64,000 bases of DNA, from positions 20,283,501 through 20,347,500 of the forward strand of contig NC_088303.1 of assembly GCF_032854445.1 (NCBI RefSeq). The letters run 5' to 3'. The notes under the pieces were generated by a model. It had not been told where the DNA came from. It did not search any database and saw only the letters and a program-made list of their open reading frames with translations. Numbering within the stretch: the stretch's first letter is position 1; every line of letters begins with the position of its first letter. Shown piece after piece: positions 42,703 to 54,413 of this stretch. A program made the translations under genes and the position numbers. Source of the DNA: Liolophura sinensis (Eukaryota > Mollusca > Polyplacophora > Chitonida > Chitonidae).

Positions 42703-43540
42703 TCAGCGCCACTTTACCGCGTTAAAATGATCCCTGATATCCCTGATATCAATTTCCACCGTCGAAAAATGCTTGCGCCGCACGAGGATGTATTCCACGT
42801 GTTGGAAGGTCTTGGAGATGTGCTGCCCGTACTTCCTTTTCGTGGTGACCACAGCGGCGCCAGCGTGTCTCCCACCACACGCGGTTCGACAATGTCCGTG
42901 TACACGTACAGCGTGGATGTGGTGGCATGTAAATCCTCTGCACGGATATGCGGCAAATCCGCCGGCCCCATGAGCCAATCGTGCGGTAAATTCATGAGTC
43001 AAATCACTTGCGTGAACCTTGAGTAAAGCGATGTGTGTGTGGGTCAACAAGTCGGTCAGGCTCTGGGCGAGGTCTTTGGGTGAAGGGTAATAGCCTGCAG
43101 GCAATGTTAACTGATGCTTAGCGCGGTGCGGGTCGTCTTTGGGGTCCAAAACATACCACACCTCGTCTTGCCGCACGTTGAACCTTGTCCGGGGGTATTG
43201 TATTTCCCAGTCACCAGTCAAATGCAAGCGTCATGTCCGACATTCGTATGCCATTCGTAGTCCGTTAAGGTCGTTCCAAGTCGATAATCGCAAGATCCAT
43301 TTCCAAAACAACGTTTAACGCTAGCTTCCAAAGACAAAGATATGTGAAAAGTTATACGAATAGGAAATAAAGCCGGTAACACACACGAGAGAAGCGGTCA
43401 TCCGTTTTCAGTGATGCTGGGCAGACAGTGCTGTGACAGTTGGGTGGTGAAATGCGTCGAGGCATTGTTGGGGAAGTAGTGGAGCGAGCTGTTACTGGGC
43501 AGCGTGACGTTAAACATGTTGGTGAGGTGATCTCCGGGCA
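42703..43540 (-). pseudogene. Fibre-like or minor virion protein of the decayed Polinton
   Basis: The N-terminal segment near 43520-43400 reads FNVTLPSNSSLHYFPNNAS. After garbled sequence with a stop, a 174-codon frame at 43227-42703 starts with LTGDWEIQYPRTRFNV and holds LPAGYYPSPKDLAQSL. A frameshift in the middle separates the segment with YVYTDIVEPRVVGDTLAPL from HISKTFQHVEYILV and the final FSTVEIDIRD. This is a protein common in invertebrate Polintons, thought to be a virion surface component. The copy is broken by at least one frameshift and one stop. Confidence 0.6.
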
Positions 43541-43676
43541 GACTGACCGTCTTTTCATCTGGCGCCGGTATTTAATACGGACTCCATTTTAGCGGGGCTA
43601 CGCAGTCCGGGCCGCCGCTGTTCGTCCCTTGGGACGGCGCGTTGTGGTGGTGGCAGTGGTTTTTGTTGTCGTGATT

Positions 43677-43745
43677 TTAGCGGGAGGAGAAGGAGGAGGA
43701 GGAGGAGGGGAGGAGGAGGAGGAGGAGGAGAAGGAGGAGGAAGAC
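43677..43745. repeat. (GGA)n purine tract
   Basis: GGA triplets with a few AAG interruptions; strongly strand-asymmetric. The proline/leucine-rich open frame on the other strand (43555-43803) is an artefact of it. Confidence 0.9.
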
Positions 43746-43838
43746 GAGACCGGGCGGACAACGGACAAATAAATAAATAAATAAATTCATGTTTGGAGGA
43801 CACTGGGGTTGACCAGTGACGGTTAACTAACAGTGGAC

Positions 43839-44116
43839 TTTATTTATTTATTTATTTATTTATTTGATTGGTGTTTTACGCCGTACTCAAGAATATTTCA
43901 CTTATACGACGGCGGCCAGCATTATGGTGGGTGGAAACCGGGCACAGCCCGGGGGAAACCAACGACCATCCGCAGGTTGCTGACAGACCTTCCCACGTAC
44001 GGCCGGAGAGGAAACCAGAATGAGCTGGACTTGAGCTCACAGCGACCGCATTGGTGAGAGACTCCTGGGTCATTACGCTGCGCTAGCGCGCTAACCAACT
44101 GAGCCACGAAGGCCCC
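43839..44116 (-). repeat. SINE-A, full-length tRNA-derived copy
   Basis: The most complete copy in the window. On the minus strand it starts GGCCTTCGTGGCTCAGTTGG, with a box A-like TGGCTCAGTTGG (44106-44095) and a box B-like GAGCTCAAGTCC (44038-44027) about 56 nt apart, as in an RNA polymerase III promoter. The body ends with GAGTACGGCGTAAAACACC and an (ATAAA/AAAT)n tail at 43839. Fragments elsewhere mostly keep only the 3' part. Confidence 0.92.
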
Positions 44117-44469
44117 TCGACTAAGAGTAGACAACTTTGCCACGTGTTGAGTTCAGATATGCACATTATATTGGTGGAAGACACATGGTACCAAGTTTAA
44201 CGAACTACAGAGACGGCAAGTGGCCGCGAGGACATCTTCGACTGCTTTTTGCTTCCCAGGGTTCCATCACGATGTAAGAGCGTGGTGATGTACATATTCC
44301 CATCCAGGATTGAATCGACAGATCGTGGGTCCTAGTGAAACTGAAAGACAGGGGCATTAACCACTCAATCACAACCGCTCCTATATATTTATTGTATTAT
44401 GCGCGGTGTTAAAATACCTGGTGTTTTATGTCAAACACATTTCAATGTGTGCCTTATATTGGTGGAGTG

Positions 44470-44600
44470 TTTGTGGTGTTGTTTATTTATTTATTTTTTT
44501 ATTTGATTGATTGATTGTTTTATTGCTGAACTCGAAACTTTTTCGCTTATGTGGTGGCTATCACGATTTCTGGAGTAAACCATCGCGGATAATGGTCTAC
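44470..44600 (-). repeat. SINE-A-like fragment, diverged
   Basis: TTTATTTATTTATTTTTTTATTTGATTGATTG, then a weak match to the 3' end (GCTGAACTCGAAACTTTTTC). The body is hard to follow. Confidence 0.5.
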
Positions 44601-44877
44601 AGAAAGTCTAAGCCTTTGAACATTGATCAATCGCATTGAAACTATCGACATATCAAACATTTGTATCTCCCCAGAGAGTTTACAAATCAATATAACTTTA
44701 ATTTTCATTTTTATGTGGATTCTGAATAATATAATCTATTACGTGTGATTTTATTGTACTATACCGGCCGGAAAGTAATGAGAAAAGAAAAGAAAATGTT
44801 CCTGATAGCTGAATAAAAGTTGCTGTCTTGTCCAGACTATATCTTCCAATATCGATGTGATTAAAGTGCCTGCTTAG

Positions 44878-47800
44878 ATGTACAAATGTGACTTTACTAC
44901 CCGTACGCCTTTTGATGCGCCGTATCATGCATTGAACATGGGAGGTTTCATGCAGAGCACAGCAGGTATGTCTGGCTGGGTGCAGAGTTCATGTGAGATA
45001 CACGGTGTAGTTCATGGGTCGGGATTCTGTGACTGTCCGAAGCCTTTCACTCTTCATCCGTTTCCGAGCGAAAAGACTGACCCAGCAGGCATACAGCGAT
45101 GGGCGAAACTGGTGAACAGGAAGGTTCCTGCTACACGTGGCAAGGTACTCAACTGGAAAACCGCCATGTATTCCAGAGTCTGCAGTAATCATTTCATAGA
45201 TGGCAAAACATGCCATATTAAAAGGTAAACTCTCCAACCCCCAGCTGGATATAAAAACTTACTGGTCGATAATGAAATCTCTACTAGGATGAAAAGCAAA
45301 TCCGCCTATTCCTCCTCCTGTTGTCAATGAAAGGCGAATGAATTCTGTAATTTTTTGCACCTGAGTCGGTTCCTCACCACACAGTACCTGTCGTACCACC
45401 TTTTACGTATGTTACAGAATCACGTCTCAGTTGTATACAAACCTGTGAAAATGAGATTAAACATTTCCTTGAGGCTCTGAATACACGGAAAGCCTCAAGT
45501 ACTGATGGTATAAACAACTTCATGCTTAAAAATTCTGCTGATTGTATTGCACCTTCCGTAACGCATCTTTTTAATTAGTCCTTTACGGTCTTTCCAGCAG
45601 TATGGAAGCTCTCTCAATTCTGCCCTGTATTTCAAAAAGGAGATAGACATGACGTTTCTAATTATCGACCAGTGTCCCCTCAAACCTCTCTTTCTAAGGT
45701 CTTGGAGAAGGTGGTGTATGAACATCTGTATGAGTATTGTATGTCAAATAATCTTCTTATGCCACAGAACTCTGGATTTAAACGTGGGTATTCGACTGTA
45801 TGCCAGCTTACAAAAAATGTTCATGACATACAAAAGTCTTGACAGTGGAAATGACCACCTGTTTACTATTATTAGATGTCAGTAAGGCATTTGAGAAAGT
45901 CTGGCATGATGGTCTCCTGTTTAAGTTAGAGCAGTTGGGTATTGAAGATCCTCTACTTGCGTGGTTAAAAGATCATTTGTGTGACAGAAAAATTAAGGTC
46001 CGAAACTTATCCAATATATGCTGGTGTCCCACAAGGCTCTGTATTGGGTCCACTTCTCTTCTTAATTTTTGTCAGTGATATTAGTATGAAAATTGAATGT
46101 AATATTAACATATTTGCAGATGACACATCCTTATATGAAGAAATTTTAGATTTAGCAAAGTCTGAGGCTAAACTTAATCGCGATCTTGAACGTCTGTCCA
46201 ACTGGGCTACTCAATGGCTTGTGTCATTTAATGCTACCAAAACTGTTTATCTCTTAATATCATTGAAAAATAATCCCTCTCATCCGAGATTGTATTTAGA
46301 TGGCGTAGATGTGAAGAGGTCTTCCGTCACATAAACATCTCGGAATTATTCTGCAACACAATGGTAAACGGAATGAGCATGTAAGTTATAGTTAAGAAAA
46401 GTAATATGAAATTGAGTATGATTAGTCGGGCCAGGCGAACACTAACTAGAAAGTGTATGATCACACTGTACTTTGGCTTGATAAGGTCTTCTATTGAATA
46501 TGGAGACTTTCTATTTGACAACCGTAGCGTTTCAATATCCAACTCATTGGAAAATGTCCAACGCCGAGCAGCATTGTTATGTACAGGAGGCTTACGTCGA
46601 ACTTCACATAAATCTTAAATGAACTAAAATGGGAACCCTTACACAGTCAGCGTAGATCCAAGCGCATTCTGTTTTTCATAAAATCGTCAATGGGCTCTCT
46701 CCTCCATACCTAAAGACCTTATTAACTCAAAGGTATAACAGCGAAACAAATGCCTACAATCTTTGAAATATCACTTTCGATTATTCAAATACCAAACTCA
46801 GATTTTCTCTTCTTCCTCCTTTCCCAATACTAACAAGGAATGGAATTCATTGCCTGTTCATATCCAGAACCCTTTTTGTACTCTCAAGACAATATTAACG
46901 GTGATCTAACATCTGTGTTTGATTCACTTGAAACCTTTCCCTCTATTGTGCTCTGTAGAATGAGAATGGGACTGAGCGATCTTCACGGTGACTTTTTTAA
47001 ATATAACATTATCGACGATCAGTCATGTAGTGAATGTTAACATAAATGTGAAAATGCATCTCATTATTTCCTTGACTGCCCTGCCTATGCCACTCATAGA
47101 AAGCACATGCTAAAAAGCTTCTTTTAGAATTATATCTCCTGGAGTTCACCTTTCTGTATTTTTGACCAGTTGTTCTAAACACATTTGTACCATACTCTTA
47201 TTTGGTTCACCTGAACTAAGCGTGAATAATAATCAATTGATCTTAAAATCTGTACATGATTTTATAATCATGTCCAACAGATTCACCATCCAAGGACATC
47301 AGTAATATGATTTGATTTTGATCTTTCTTTGTTCCCATCACCTTCTTCTGTACAAGTACATGTCATTTGTTCTCTTTGTTTTCTATGTTATTTTATGTAT
47401 ATACGTTGATTTTATGTTGAGGAGATCCCCTCGTGGCTATAGAGCTGTGGGAAATCCTCAATAAACAAATAAAGAATTACAATTACAAATACAAAACCCA
47501 CTGCACAGAATCCAGACCCAACTCTTCCCCTGGGATATGAACCGCTGTCAGTGCCACAGTTCCCTTTCAGGCAATGAGCTGAGCCGAAGCACAGGTCACC
47601 CCCACAACCACCAAAAAGAGTGAAGCTAACAATTCCCTCAACATCAGCAAATACAGATCAAGATTATTATTATTACGTGTGTGACTGTCAGGAGAACTGT
47701 ATGTGCCCTGGATGTATCAGCAAACTGAAGATTACGTCTCTAGAACATGAAAAGAATAATTTGGGAGAACAACTGTTAACAACTTGTACTTTAAAGTCAC

Positions 47801-48712
47801 CTAGCCTAAAGAAGTCTACTGGATTGTTTCTGAACATCAATAAGAGGACAAGGCTGTATACCTGTTTGCCTAACAGTCAAGCATTTAATGCTTTGCTTGA
47901 TTACTTGACACCTGTCGCAAAGAGAATGACACACTGGAAGGGATCCGAAAAAAGTGTTACCAAGGCACAGCGTATTTAAAAAAAGCACTAGAAAGAAAGG
48001 CCGAGGACGAAAACTTAAGATATCTGATGAACTCTTGATTGTACTAATGAAATTAAGGCAGGGATTATCTAACCAATTGTTAGAAGATCTGTTTGGTATT
48101 TCCTTGTGTGTATGCAGTCAGGTGTTTAACACCTGGGTAAAAGTGATGGCTAGAGAGTTGGTGTTTTGGACTGATAAACAAACCATTCAGGAAAATATGC
48201 CATGATAACTACAAAGAATTTTTCCAAATCTTCGATGTACATTTGATTGCACATAAATACATGTATTAATTGACCGCTCATGTCATTTAGAACTCCAAGC
48301 GCAAACTAGGTCTGATTATAAAAAGCACACCACCGTAAAATTATTGGTTGCTGTTGCTCCCAATGGCATTTGGGAGTGATTTGTGTCTAAGGCTTGGGGA
48401 GGGAGAGCATGTGACAGGCACATTGTGAGAGAGTCTGGAGTTTTAGACCTTATCGATCCTAACGATGTTATTCTGGCTGACTGGGGATTCACAATTCAAG
48501 ATTTACTTTTAAGACATGCAACATTGTATATACAATCACCAAGTTCAGGCTTAGAACAACAAACCAGAGAAAATGTTTTGAAAACCAAAAGAATTGCCAA
48601 TGCTCGAATTCATGTGGAGCGTGCAATTGGACGATTGAAATGGTGGAAAATTTTGAAAAATACTTTAGCACTCACTCTTATTCCCTTGATAGATGATATT
48701 ATTTTAGTGTGA
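44878..48712 (+). pseudogene. THAP/DDE transposase gene (PIF/Harbinger-like), broken and interrupted by a LINE
   Basis: The N-terminal part at about 44970-45228 resembles a THAP zinc finger: cysteines near CDCPKPF, LHPFPSEK, RWAKLVNRK and CSNHF. The reading resumes after the LINE with PTAQNPDPTLPLGYE, the usual continuation after a THAP domain, then a Cys-rich segment and a helix-turn-helix region (GRGRKLKISDELL, then QLLEDLFGIS). The catalytic domain follows in several frames: FDCT near 48248, VSKAWGGRACDRHI, VILADWGFTIQDLL and NARIHVERAIGRLKWW, which supply the D, D and E of a DDE_4-type transposase. Stops and shifts near 47570, 47980, 48205, 48255 and 48380 show it is dead. Terminal inverted repeats were not found. 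Confidence 0.75.
45232..47505 (+). mobile_element. 5'-truncated LINE (non-LTR retrotransposon) inserted in the THAP transposase gene
   Basis: Reverse-transcriptase motifs are visible in shifting frames: LLLDVSKAFEKVWHDGLLF (motif A, near 45868), [20 protein letters not shown] (near 46020) and [11 protein letters not shown] (catalytic FADD, near 46107), then [17 protein letters not shown]. The C-terminal part is fragmentary. It ends after GAGATCCCCTCGTGGCTA with AATAAACAAATAAAGAATTACAATTACAA, a simple 3' tail. The endonuclease domain is missing, so it is 5'-truncated. The pattern fits a Jockey-superfamily LINE. Confidence 0.85.
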
Positions 48713-48983
48713 GCTGCTTTGTGCAACTTGCTGGAGTCTCTTGTCTCTTAATTATATCATAATAATACTGCCTTTATTTTCTGAGGGTTATACAACTCAG
48801 TCAGTATATTGCTAGTCTTCCCTAAGGCGCACTGGAGAGTAGTAGGGAAAGTATTCCAGTTTCAAACTTCCAGAATAGGAAAGACTCTCAATAAACATTT
48901 CAGAATGGGGAAAAGGGGGAATTAATTTTTGCTGTTGTACTTGATCTTAGTTGTCTTTCTTGTTCTGTCCTATGAAACATATT

Positions 48984-50015
48984 TTACACATATTCAGGTA
49001 AATAGTCATTCTGAGATCTGTAGATAGTAAGATTCTTATGATACTGGATGATTTCATATATAGTTTTCCATGTTAAGGCTGAAAACATTTCAGAAGTAGT
49101 CACACTTTTCCTTTTGTCTAATATCAACCGTGCTGCAGTTTCTTTCATATACTCTTTCCAAAAATGCCTTTGAGCAGTTACCCAATTCTTGAATCTTTTC
49201 AACCACCTTTGCAACCAATATTTTGAAACATTCTGACAGAACTATAGGGCGTAGAGAAATAATTTGCACAGTTTCAATAAGCTTCCATCTTTAACTACAT
49301 AAACAAATAAGTTTTGGCCTCATTTTCACAAGTGTTCTATGCATAAATTTGTTTGAAAAAAGTACTTTACTGGTTGAAAAGGTTGAAGATTTACTGTAGA
49401 CCATATTATAACACAAAAGGTTATATGTGGAAGAATGTATACCTTATAACAGAGCACACTGGCTTTGTAAGGTAGAATATGTACAGTATATATATACAGA
49501 CAACAGTTTAGAAATAGGAGCACATACAGAATCTACCGGCTTTCGCCAAGTTTGGCTTTCGTCTACATGTAAACCAAGCAACTTTAGATTATTCACATTT
49601 TCAATATGGTGAGTATCGACTATAATGCTGAGAGAATGATGACGACACATCTTCAGCTTTTTACATGTTCCAGTCATAATGGTCTGGGTTTTCTTTCCAT
49701 TTATTACAATTTTATTTTCTGAACAACATCGAGATGTATCCTTAAGATTAGAATTTAAAGTTTGTTCCATTTCTGCTAGGTGTTGGGAAGAACAGTACAA
49801 TGATGTGTCATCAGTATAAAATTGAACATCGCAGTCAGAGAAAACAAAGTCATTTAAGTAAATAATGGACGATAACGGACCAAGAATTGAACCCCAGATG
49901 TTACATTCGAAGAAAAGGATAAGTTGTTTCTAACACTGACTTGTTGGGAGCTGGAGTCTAGATAAGAAGACATCCAATCTAATGCAGTGTCCTTGATGCC
50001 ATAAATCAGAATGCC
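48984..50015 (-). mobile_element. Second LINE fragment, opposite strand
   Basis: Read on the minus strand from about 50015: DWMSSYLDSSSQQV, a frameshift, WGSILGPLSSIIYLNDF, FYTDDTSLY (the FADD-box position reads YTDD), then NLKDTSRCCSENKIVING. A decayed C-terminal segment runs to 48984. It is the RT palm onward, without N-terminal or endonuclease parts. Sequence differs clearly from the LINE at 45232, so it is a separate insertion. Confidence 0.75.
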
Positions 50016-50992
50016 CAGAGTAAACCACCAACCTCAGGTTAGTTACTGGCAACTATATTCGTGGTGTAACATACCATCAGTTTATCTTCCATGGGTTAGA
50101 TTGGAGTCGTGGCAGACTAACGGTCAGTGTCTGTCATTTTTCAACAAGTCCAAATGAGGAAAATTTATATAATTATGTGGCCACCAGTTGAAATCGTTCA
50201 GGTTTTTATTATTATGATTCTGTTTTTTTAAATGGTCCAAAACTTTTTGAGAGCCTTATTTAAGGAAAACTTTTTGTTGGAATTTTGTCATTTTATGAAA
50301 AATATTATGGGACAAATTTTGGTGGGTTTTCTTTAACTTTGGTCATGTGACATGGCAGTCATATTGAATCTGAAGGCGTTAAATATCTTCTCAAAAACGG
50401 CTGAGCAGATCATTTCGATGGTATTCGTTCCTTTGTTATCGACATTTTTTTTTCATTTTTTTCGTCCTTTTTCTCCTTTTTCCGTTTTTGTTATTACTTT
50501 TATCAGTACGGTTTGTTCGTGCAGGGCATCCAGGGCCGATGCCCTGCTACATTTTGTGGAATGTTTTTCTTTGTGACAATGTTTAAAGCCTTAGTGCTTG
50601 GCCACTGGTGTCGCTCTAAGGAATGTAACAGCTTTAAATGCATATGAACATTTCATATGCATAGCACCTGTTAACCAGTTGTTGATATATGTTCCTTTCT
50701 GATTCCAACGAACACCAATTTAATTTTATATACAACAGCACTGTATATGCATTACTTTTTTATGTATAAAGCCATTTGATACATGGCATCCTATGTTTAA
50801 TAAATTGCTTTTTGTACACTTCCAGTTTCATTGGATTATAATACATAACGATGTCTGAAATCTTTATACATGTAGTAATAGATTGATAGCGGTAAGAGTA
50901 CAGTGCAAGATCATATTTTAACTATGCTGGTTGACCGTGTTTAACATAGCGTATGAAAATTTTAGCTGCAGTGTCACTGTATAGTAGTATGC
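50016..50992. other. AT-rich spacer before the Polinton
   Basis: T-rich runs near 50440-50480 make an open frame (50352-50576) with a Phe-rich, meaningless product. No gene or named repeat was recognised. Confidence 0.45.
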
Positions 50993-51047
50993 ACACTATA
51001 GGTTCTGGCGCACCCCCCCCCCCCCCCTTGGGGCCCTCCCCAGAACA
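50993..51047. repeat. Left terminus of the Polinton (candidate duplication and inverted repeat)
   Basis: ACACTA at 50993-50998, then a C15 run (51013-51027), then CCTCCCCAGAACA at 51035-51047, which is inverted at 63321-63333. Polinton ends are normally AG...CT; an AG is present at 51000-51001, but that reading does not agree with the ACACTA duplication. The poly-C may hide a misassembly. Confidence 0.45.
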
Positions 51048-51137
51048 AAATAGAGGCCCCAGCCCCCATCTGGGGTTCTATTAGACATACCCATTGCTCA
51101 GATATGCTTCTACACCAATTGTATATACAACAACAAC

Positions 51138-51437
51138 ATGCCAAAGGGTTATAATAATTGCCGGTGGCTACCCATAGGCTCCACGGAGCTCTGTGGTAAG
51201 AGTTGTCTGGGGGAGTACTGTGGGGTTCACCTAAACCGTCTGCGCAAGGGTCTTGGTACCTGCCATGTATTAGCTGTGGTCGGGGTGTTAAAAACCGATT
51301 TCAGCTTTGCATGGCCTGCGGATAAAATAGGATCCAGATGCGTGAAAGACAGCGGAGGCTCAAGACTTTCTTGGATGAGTTCAAACGGCTGGCGGCTATC
51401 GAAATTTACAATTAGAGAGATGCTTTTATTAGTATAA
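51138..51437 (+). pseudogene. Small zinc-binding protein of the Polinton, frameshifted
   Basis: The first 40 residues hold CRWLPIGSTELCGKSCLGEYC, a Cys-rich motif. A second Cys pair set (PCISCGRG and LCMACG) follows in another frame from about 51255, so a one-base shift separates them. That frame then meets a TAA, continues open as an Arg/Lys-rich segment, and meets a TAG just before the polymerase ORF. As a whole it resembles a short zinc-ribbon protein located before the polymerase gene. The function is unknown. Confidence 0.45.
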
Positions 51438-54386
51438 TGATGATATCGGCGCGTACAATGAGGCACCATCAAAAAGCGCGAGCACTACGGGGGGAGTTTG
51501 AGACGCTCCTAGGTGTGCGGCCTAAGTACCCACGGTCCCGCAATGCCTTGGAAGAATTGCAGGGGATCCTCGACAGGCATAAATCAGCTGTGAACTCCCG
51601 AAGTAACGAGGAGTTGAAGCAAGACGTCAAGAATCCGCTAAGTAACGAGGAGTTGAAGCAAGACGTCAAGAACCCGCTCAGTAACGAGGAGTTGGATGAA
51701 TTGCTAGGCGGAAAACTGGGTGAAAAGAAACTAGAATTCACTAACACCGGCCGGGCTATATGGAATCTCCTCCGGGCCTGGCAGATGAACGTACCCGAAG
51801 GCGTTTGGACGGACCCAGTAGCCTTCTTAAAAGAAGTTCGAGCCATTATTCGCCAGAAGCTAGAAGAAGAGATCCTGGCACTCAACGGGGTTAAGTTCCA
51901 ACTAGGCCTCAGGGTTCGGTTGCGAAAGGACAACGCCGATGGCGGTGAAGAGTATACCAGCCCAGTACTCCACAGCAAACAGGAGGCCATCTTAGAGGCT
52001 GGTGACATTGACGGGGCTCTAGATAAGGCCTTCCCCACCATCCAGGAGGTGCTGGAAAAATGGACACAGCGAGGGTCAGGGTGGGTTGTCAATAGCGTGC
52101 AAACACTCTGGCTTGACATTGCAAGGTATCAGCCACTGAGAGGCTCTCCAACAGGAGGAGCGGGAAATCAAAAATGTTCTAGCCAACCCTATAGCCATAA
52201 ATATGACTCCCCAAGATTGGCAGGCCCACAACAACGCCGCAACCTGCCACGTGTGTGAGAAGCCTCTAGGCGCCGATTCTGTGCGCGATCACTGCCATAT
52301 CACCGGCAAGTACAGAGGCGCGGCCCATAACGCATGCAACCTAAAGTTGCGGCTGGGTCCCAAGACAGCCATACCAATAGTCTTCCACGATCTACGGGGC
52401 TACGACGGGCACCTCCTGATGCAAGCCATAAGTAAGGTGGAGGGCCGCATCTCCTACATCCCCAACAACACGGAAAAGTACATCTCCTTCTCGCTGGGGC
52501 AGCTCCGCTTCATCGACAGCGTTCAATTCTTACCGACTTCCCTTGACAATCTGGTTGAGGCCAACAAACCTGAGGCTTTCCACATCACAGCCCGGTATGA
52601 GCCCGCCGAAGAAAAACGAAAGCTACTCATGCGCAAGGGTGTCTACCCCTATGAGTATATGGACTCCTGGGAGCGCTTCGACGAGTCCAGCCTCCCACAT
52701 AAAGAGGCTTTCTACAGTAAGCTCAAAGTCGGAGGCATTAGCGATGAGGATTACATCCACGCTCAACAGGTATGGAAGGCATTTGACTGCACCAATCTGG
52801 GGGACTATAAAGACCTTTACTGCCGCACAGACGTGTCCCTATTGGCTGATGTGTTTGAGGCCTTCCAGAAGACTTGTTTACGGCAGTATGGATTGGACCC
52901 TGCTCACTACTTTACGAGCCCAGGTCTCTCGTGGGATGCGCTGTTCAAGAAGACCGGGGTAGAGCTGGAGCTGTTGACCGACGACGACCAACATCTCTTC
53001 ATTGAGAAGGGGTTCCGAGGAGGTATCTCCATGGTAAGTAAGCGATACGCCAAAGCCAATAATCCACAGGTGGAGGGATACAACCCCGAAAGCCCAAACA
53101 GCTACATCCAATACCTAGACGCCAATAATCTATATGGCTGGGCTATGAGTCAGTTTCTTCCAACGGGCGGCTTCCAGTGGGTAGGTGACGTGCAGCGTCT
53201 CGGTGAAACGATTGCTACCCACCCCCACGACAGTCCTTCCGGTTACATCCTCGAGGTCGACCTAGAGTATCCGGCCGACCTACATAACGCACAAAACAGC
53301 TACCCATTAGCCCCGGAGCGTCTGGTGGTCCAGAAGGAGTGGATGTCTGACTATCAGCACAGCCTTCTAGGCAAGAAAGCGCCTACCGAGGTCGAAAAGC
53401 TGGTCCCCAACCTCCGCAACAAGGAACGGTACGTCCTGCACTACCGGAACCTACAGCTGTATCTATCTCTGGGAATGCGCCTGACAAAGGTTCACCGGGC
53501 CCTGAGATTCGCCCAGAGCCCTTGGATGGAACCCTATATCAGGATGAACACCGAGCTCCGAAAAACGGCCGCGAGAAAATTCGAGAAGGACCTGTACAAG
53601 CTAATGAACAACTCGGCCTTCGGAAAAACCATGGAGAACCTCCGGACGCGTGTGGACGTCAAGCTGGTACGCTCTGGAGAAGACGACAACCTCCGACGCT
53701 TGATAGGCAGCCCGAGCTTCGCACTGGCAAACATATTTGATGATGACCTCGCAACGATTCAGATGCACAAGACCCGTCTAGTTCTAAACCGACCTATCTA
53801 CGTGGGCATGAGCATTCTAGATCTCTCCAAGCACCTGATGTACGACTTCTACTACAACCACATGAAGGCCCAGTACGGAGAGCGCTGCCAGCTCCTCTAC
53901 CCTGACACAGATAGTTTGCTGCTCGAGATTCAGACTGAGGATGTTTATAGGGATATGGCTGAGAATGCAAACCTGTACGACACCTCAGATTACCCACAAG
54001 ACCACCCGCTGCACAGCGTAGCAAATATGAAGGTCTTGGGGAAAATGAAGGACGAGGGCGCGGGGCGGCCGATCGCCGAATACATTGGTCTGCGCCCCAA
54101 GATGTACTCCATTCTGGAGGCAGGTGGAGCCAACATTGAGAAGGCCACGGGCGTGAAAAAGGGAGTTGTGGAAAAGTGCATCCGCCATAAACAGTACAAA
54201 GAGGCTCTCTTCGAGAAGAAGATCTTCCGACACGGTATGGACGTGCTGCGATCAGAGCGCCACCATATCTATGGGCAGCACCTGAATAAGGTCTCACTGT
54301 CCCCCTTCGATAGTAAGCGCTGGATCGCCGAAGATGGTGTCCACACCTTGGCTTACGGCCATAGAGATGCGGCATCCGCAGGATGA
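51437..54386 (+). pseudogene. Polinton protein-primed family B DNA polymerase, frameshifted
   Basis: Replication polymerase of the element. Two frames: 51437 to about 52137 (N-terminal region, ending in RGSGWVVNSVQTLWLD and YQPLRG) and about 52140-54386. The second holds, in residues counted from the ATG at 52203, a zinc/HNH-like CHVC ... DHCHITGKYRG (15-40), exonuclease motifs FHDLRGYDGH (about 61-70) and YCRTDVSLLADVFE, polymerase motif A LDANNLYGW (about 305), motif B KLMNNSAFGKTMEN (about 466) and motif C YPDTDS (about 567). The catalytic aspartates are all present. A frameshift lies near 52137, and the segment usual between the two parts in this family seems deleted there. It converges on the integrase gene, with 30 bp between the stops. 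Confidence 0.88.
51601..51693 (+). repeat. 39-bp in-frame tandem repeat in the polymerase N-terminal region
   Basis: AGTAACGAGGAGTTGAAGCA starts units at 51601 and 51640 and a partial third at 51679. Each full unit encodes the same 13 residues (SNEELKQDVKNPL). The two full units differ at two bases, so the duplication is recent and kept the frame. Confidence 0.9.
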
Positions 54387-54413
54387 TGGGCTGGAATGGA
54401 CATCCAGGAACTA

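Larger units (their letters stand above)
41060..43560. mobile_element. Decayed, rearranged Polinton/Maverick-type fragment
   Basis: A GC-rich island with broken pieces of at least four virus-like genes: a polymerase-like piece and the C-terminal half of a capsid protein on +, then the N-terminal half of the same capsid protein, a small Gly-rich protein and a fibre-like protein on -. Stops and frameshifts are dense and no terminal inverted repeat is visible. The capsid protein is of the type often labelled F54H12.2-like in invertebrate annotations, unlike that of the element at 51-63 kb. Confidence 0.75.

Noticed and set aside
43555-43803. Proline/leucine-rich minus-strand open frame
   Set aside because: It is the antisense of a GGA purine tract.
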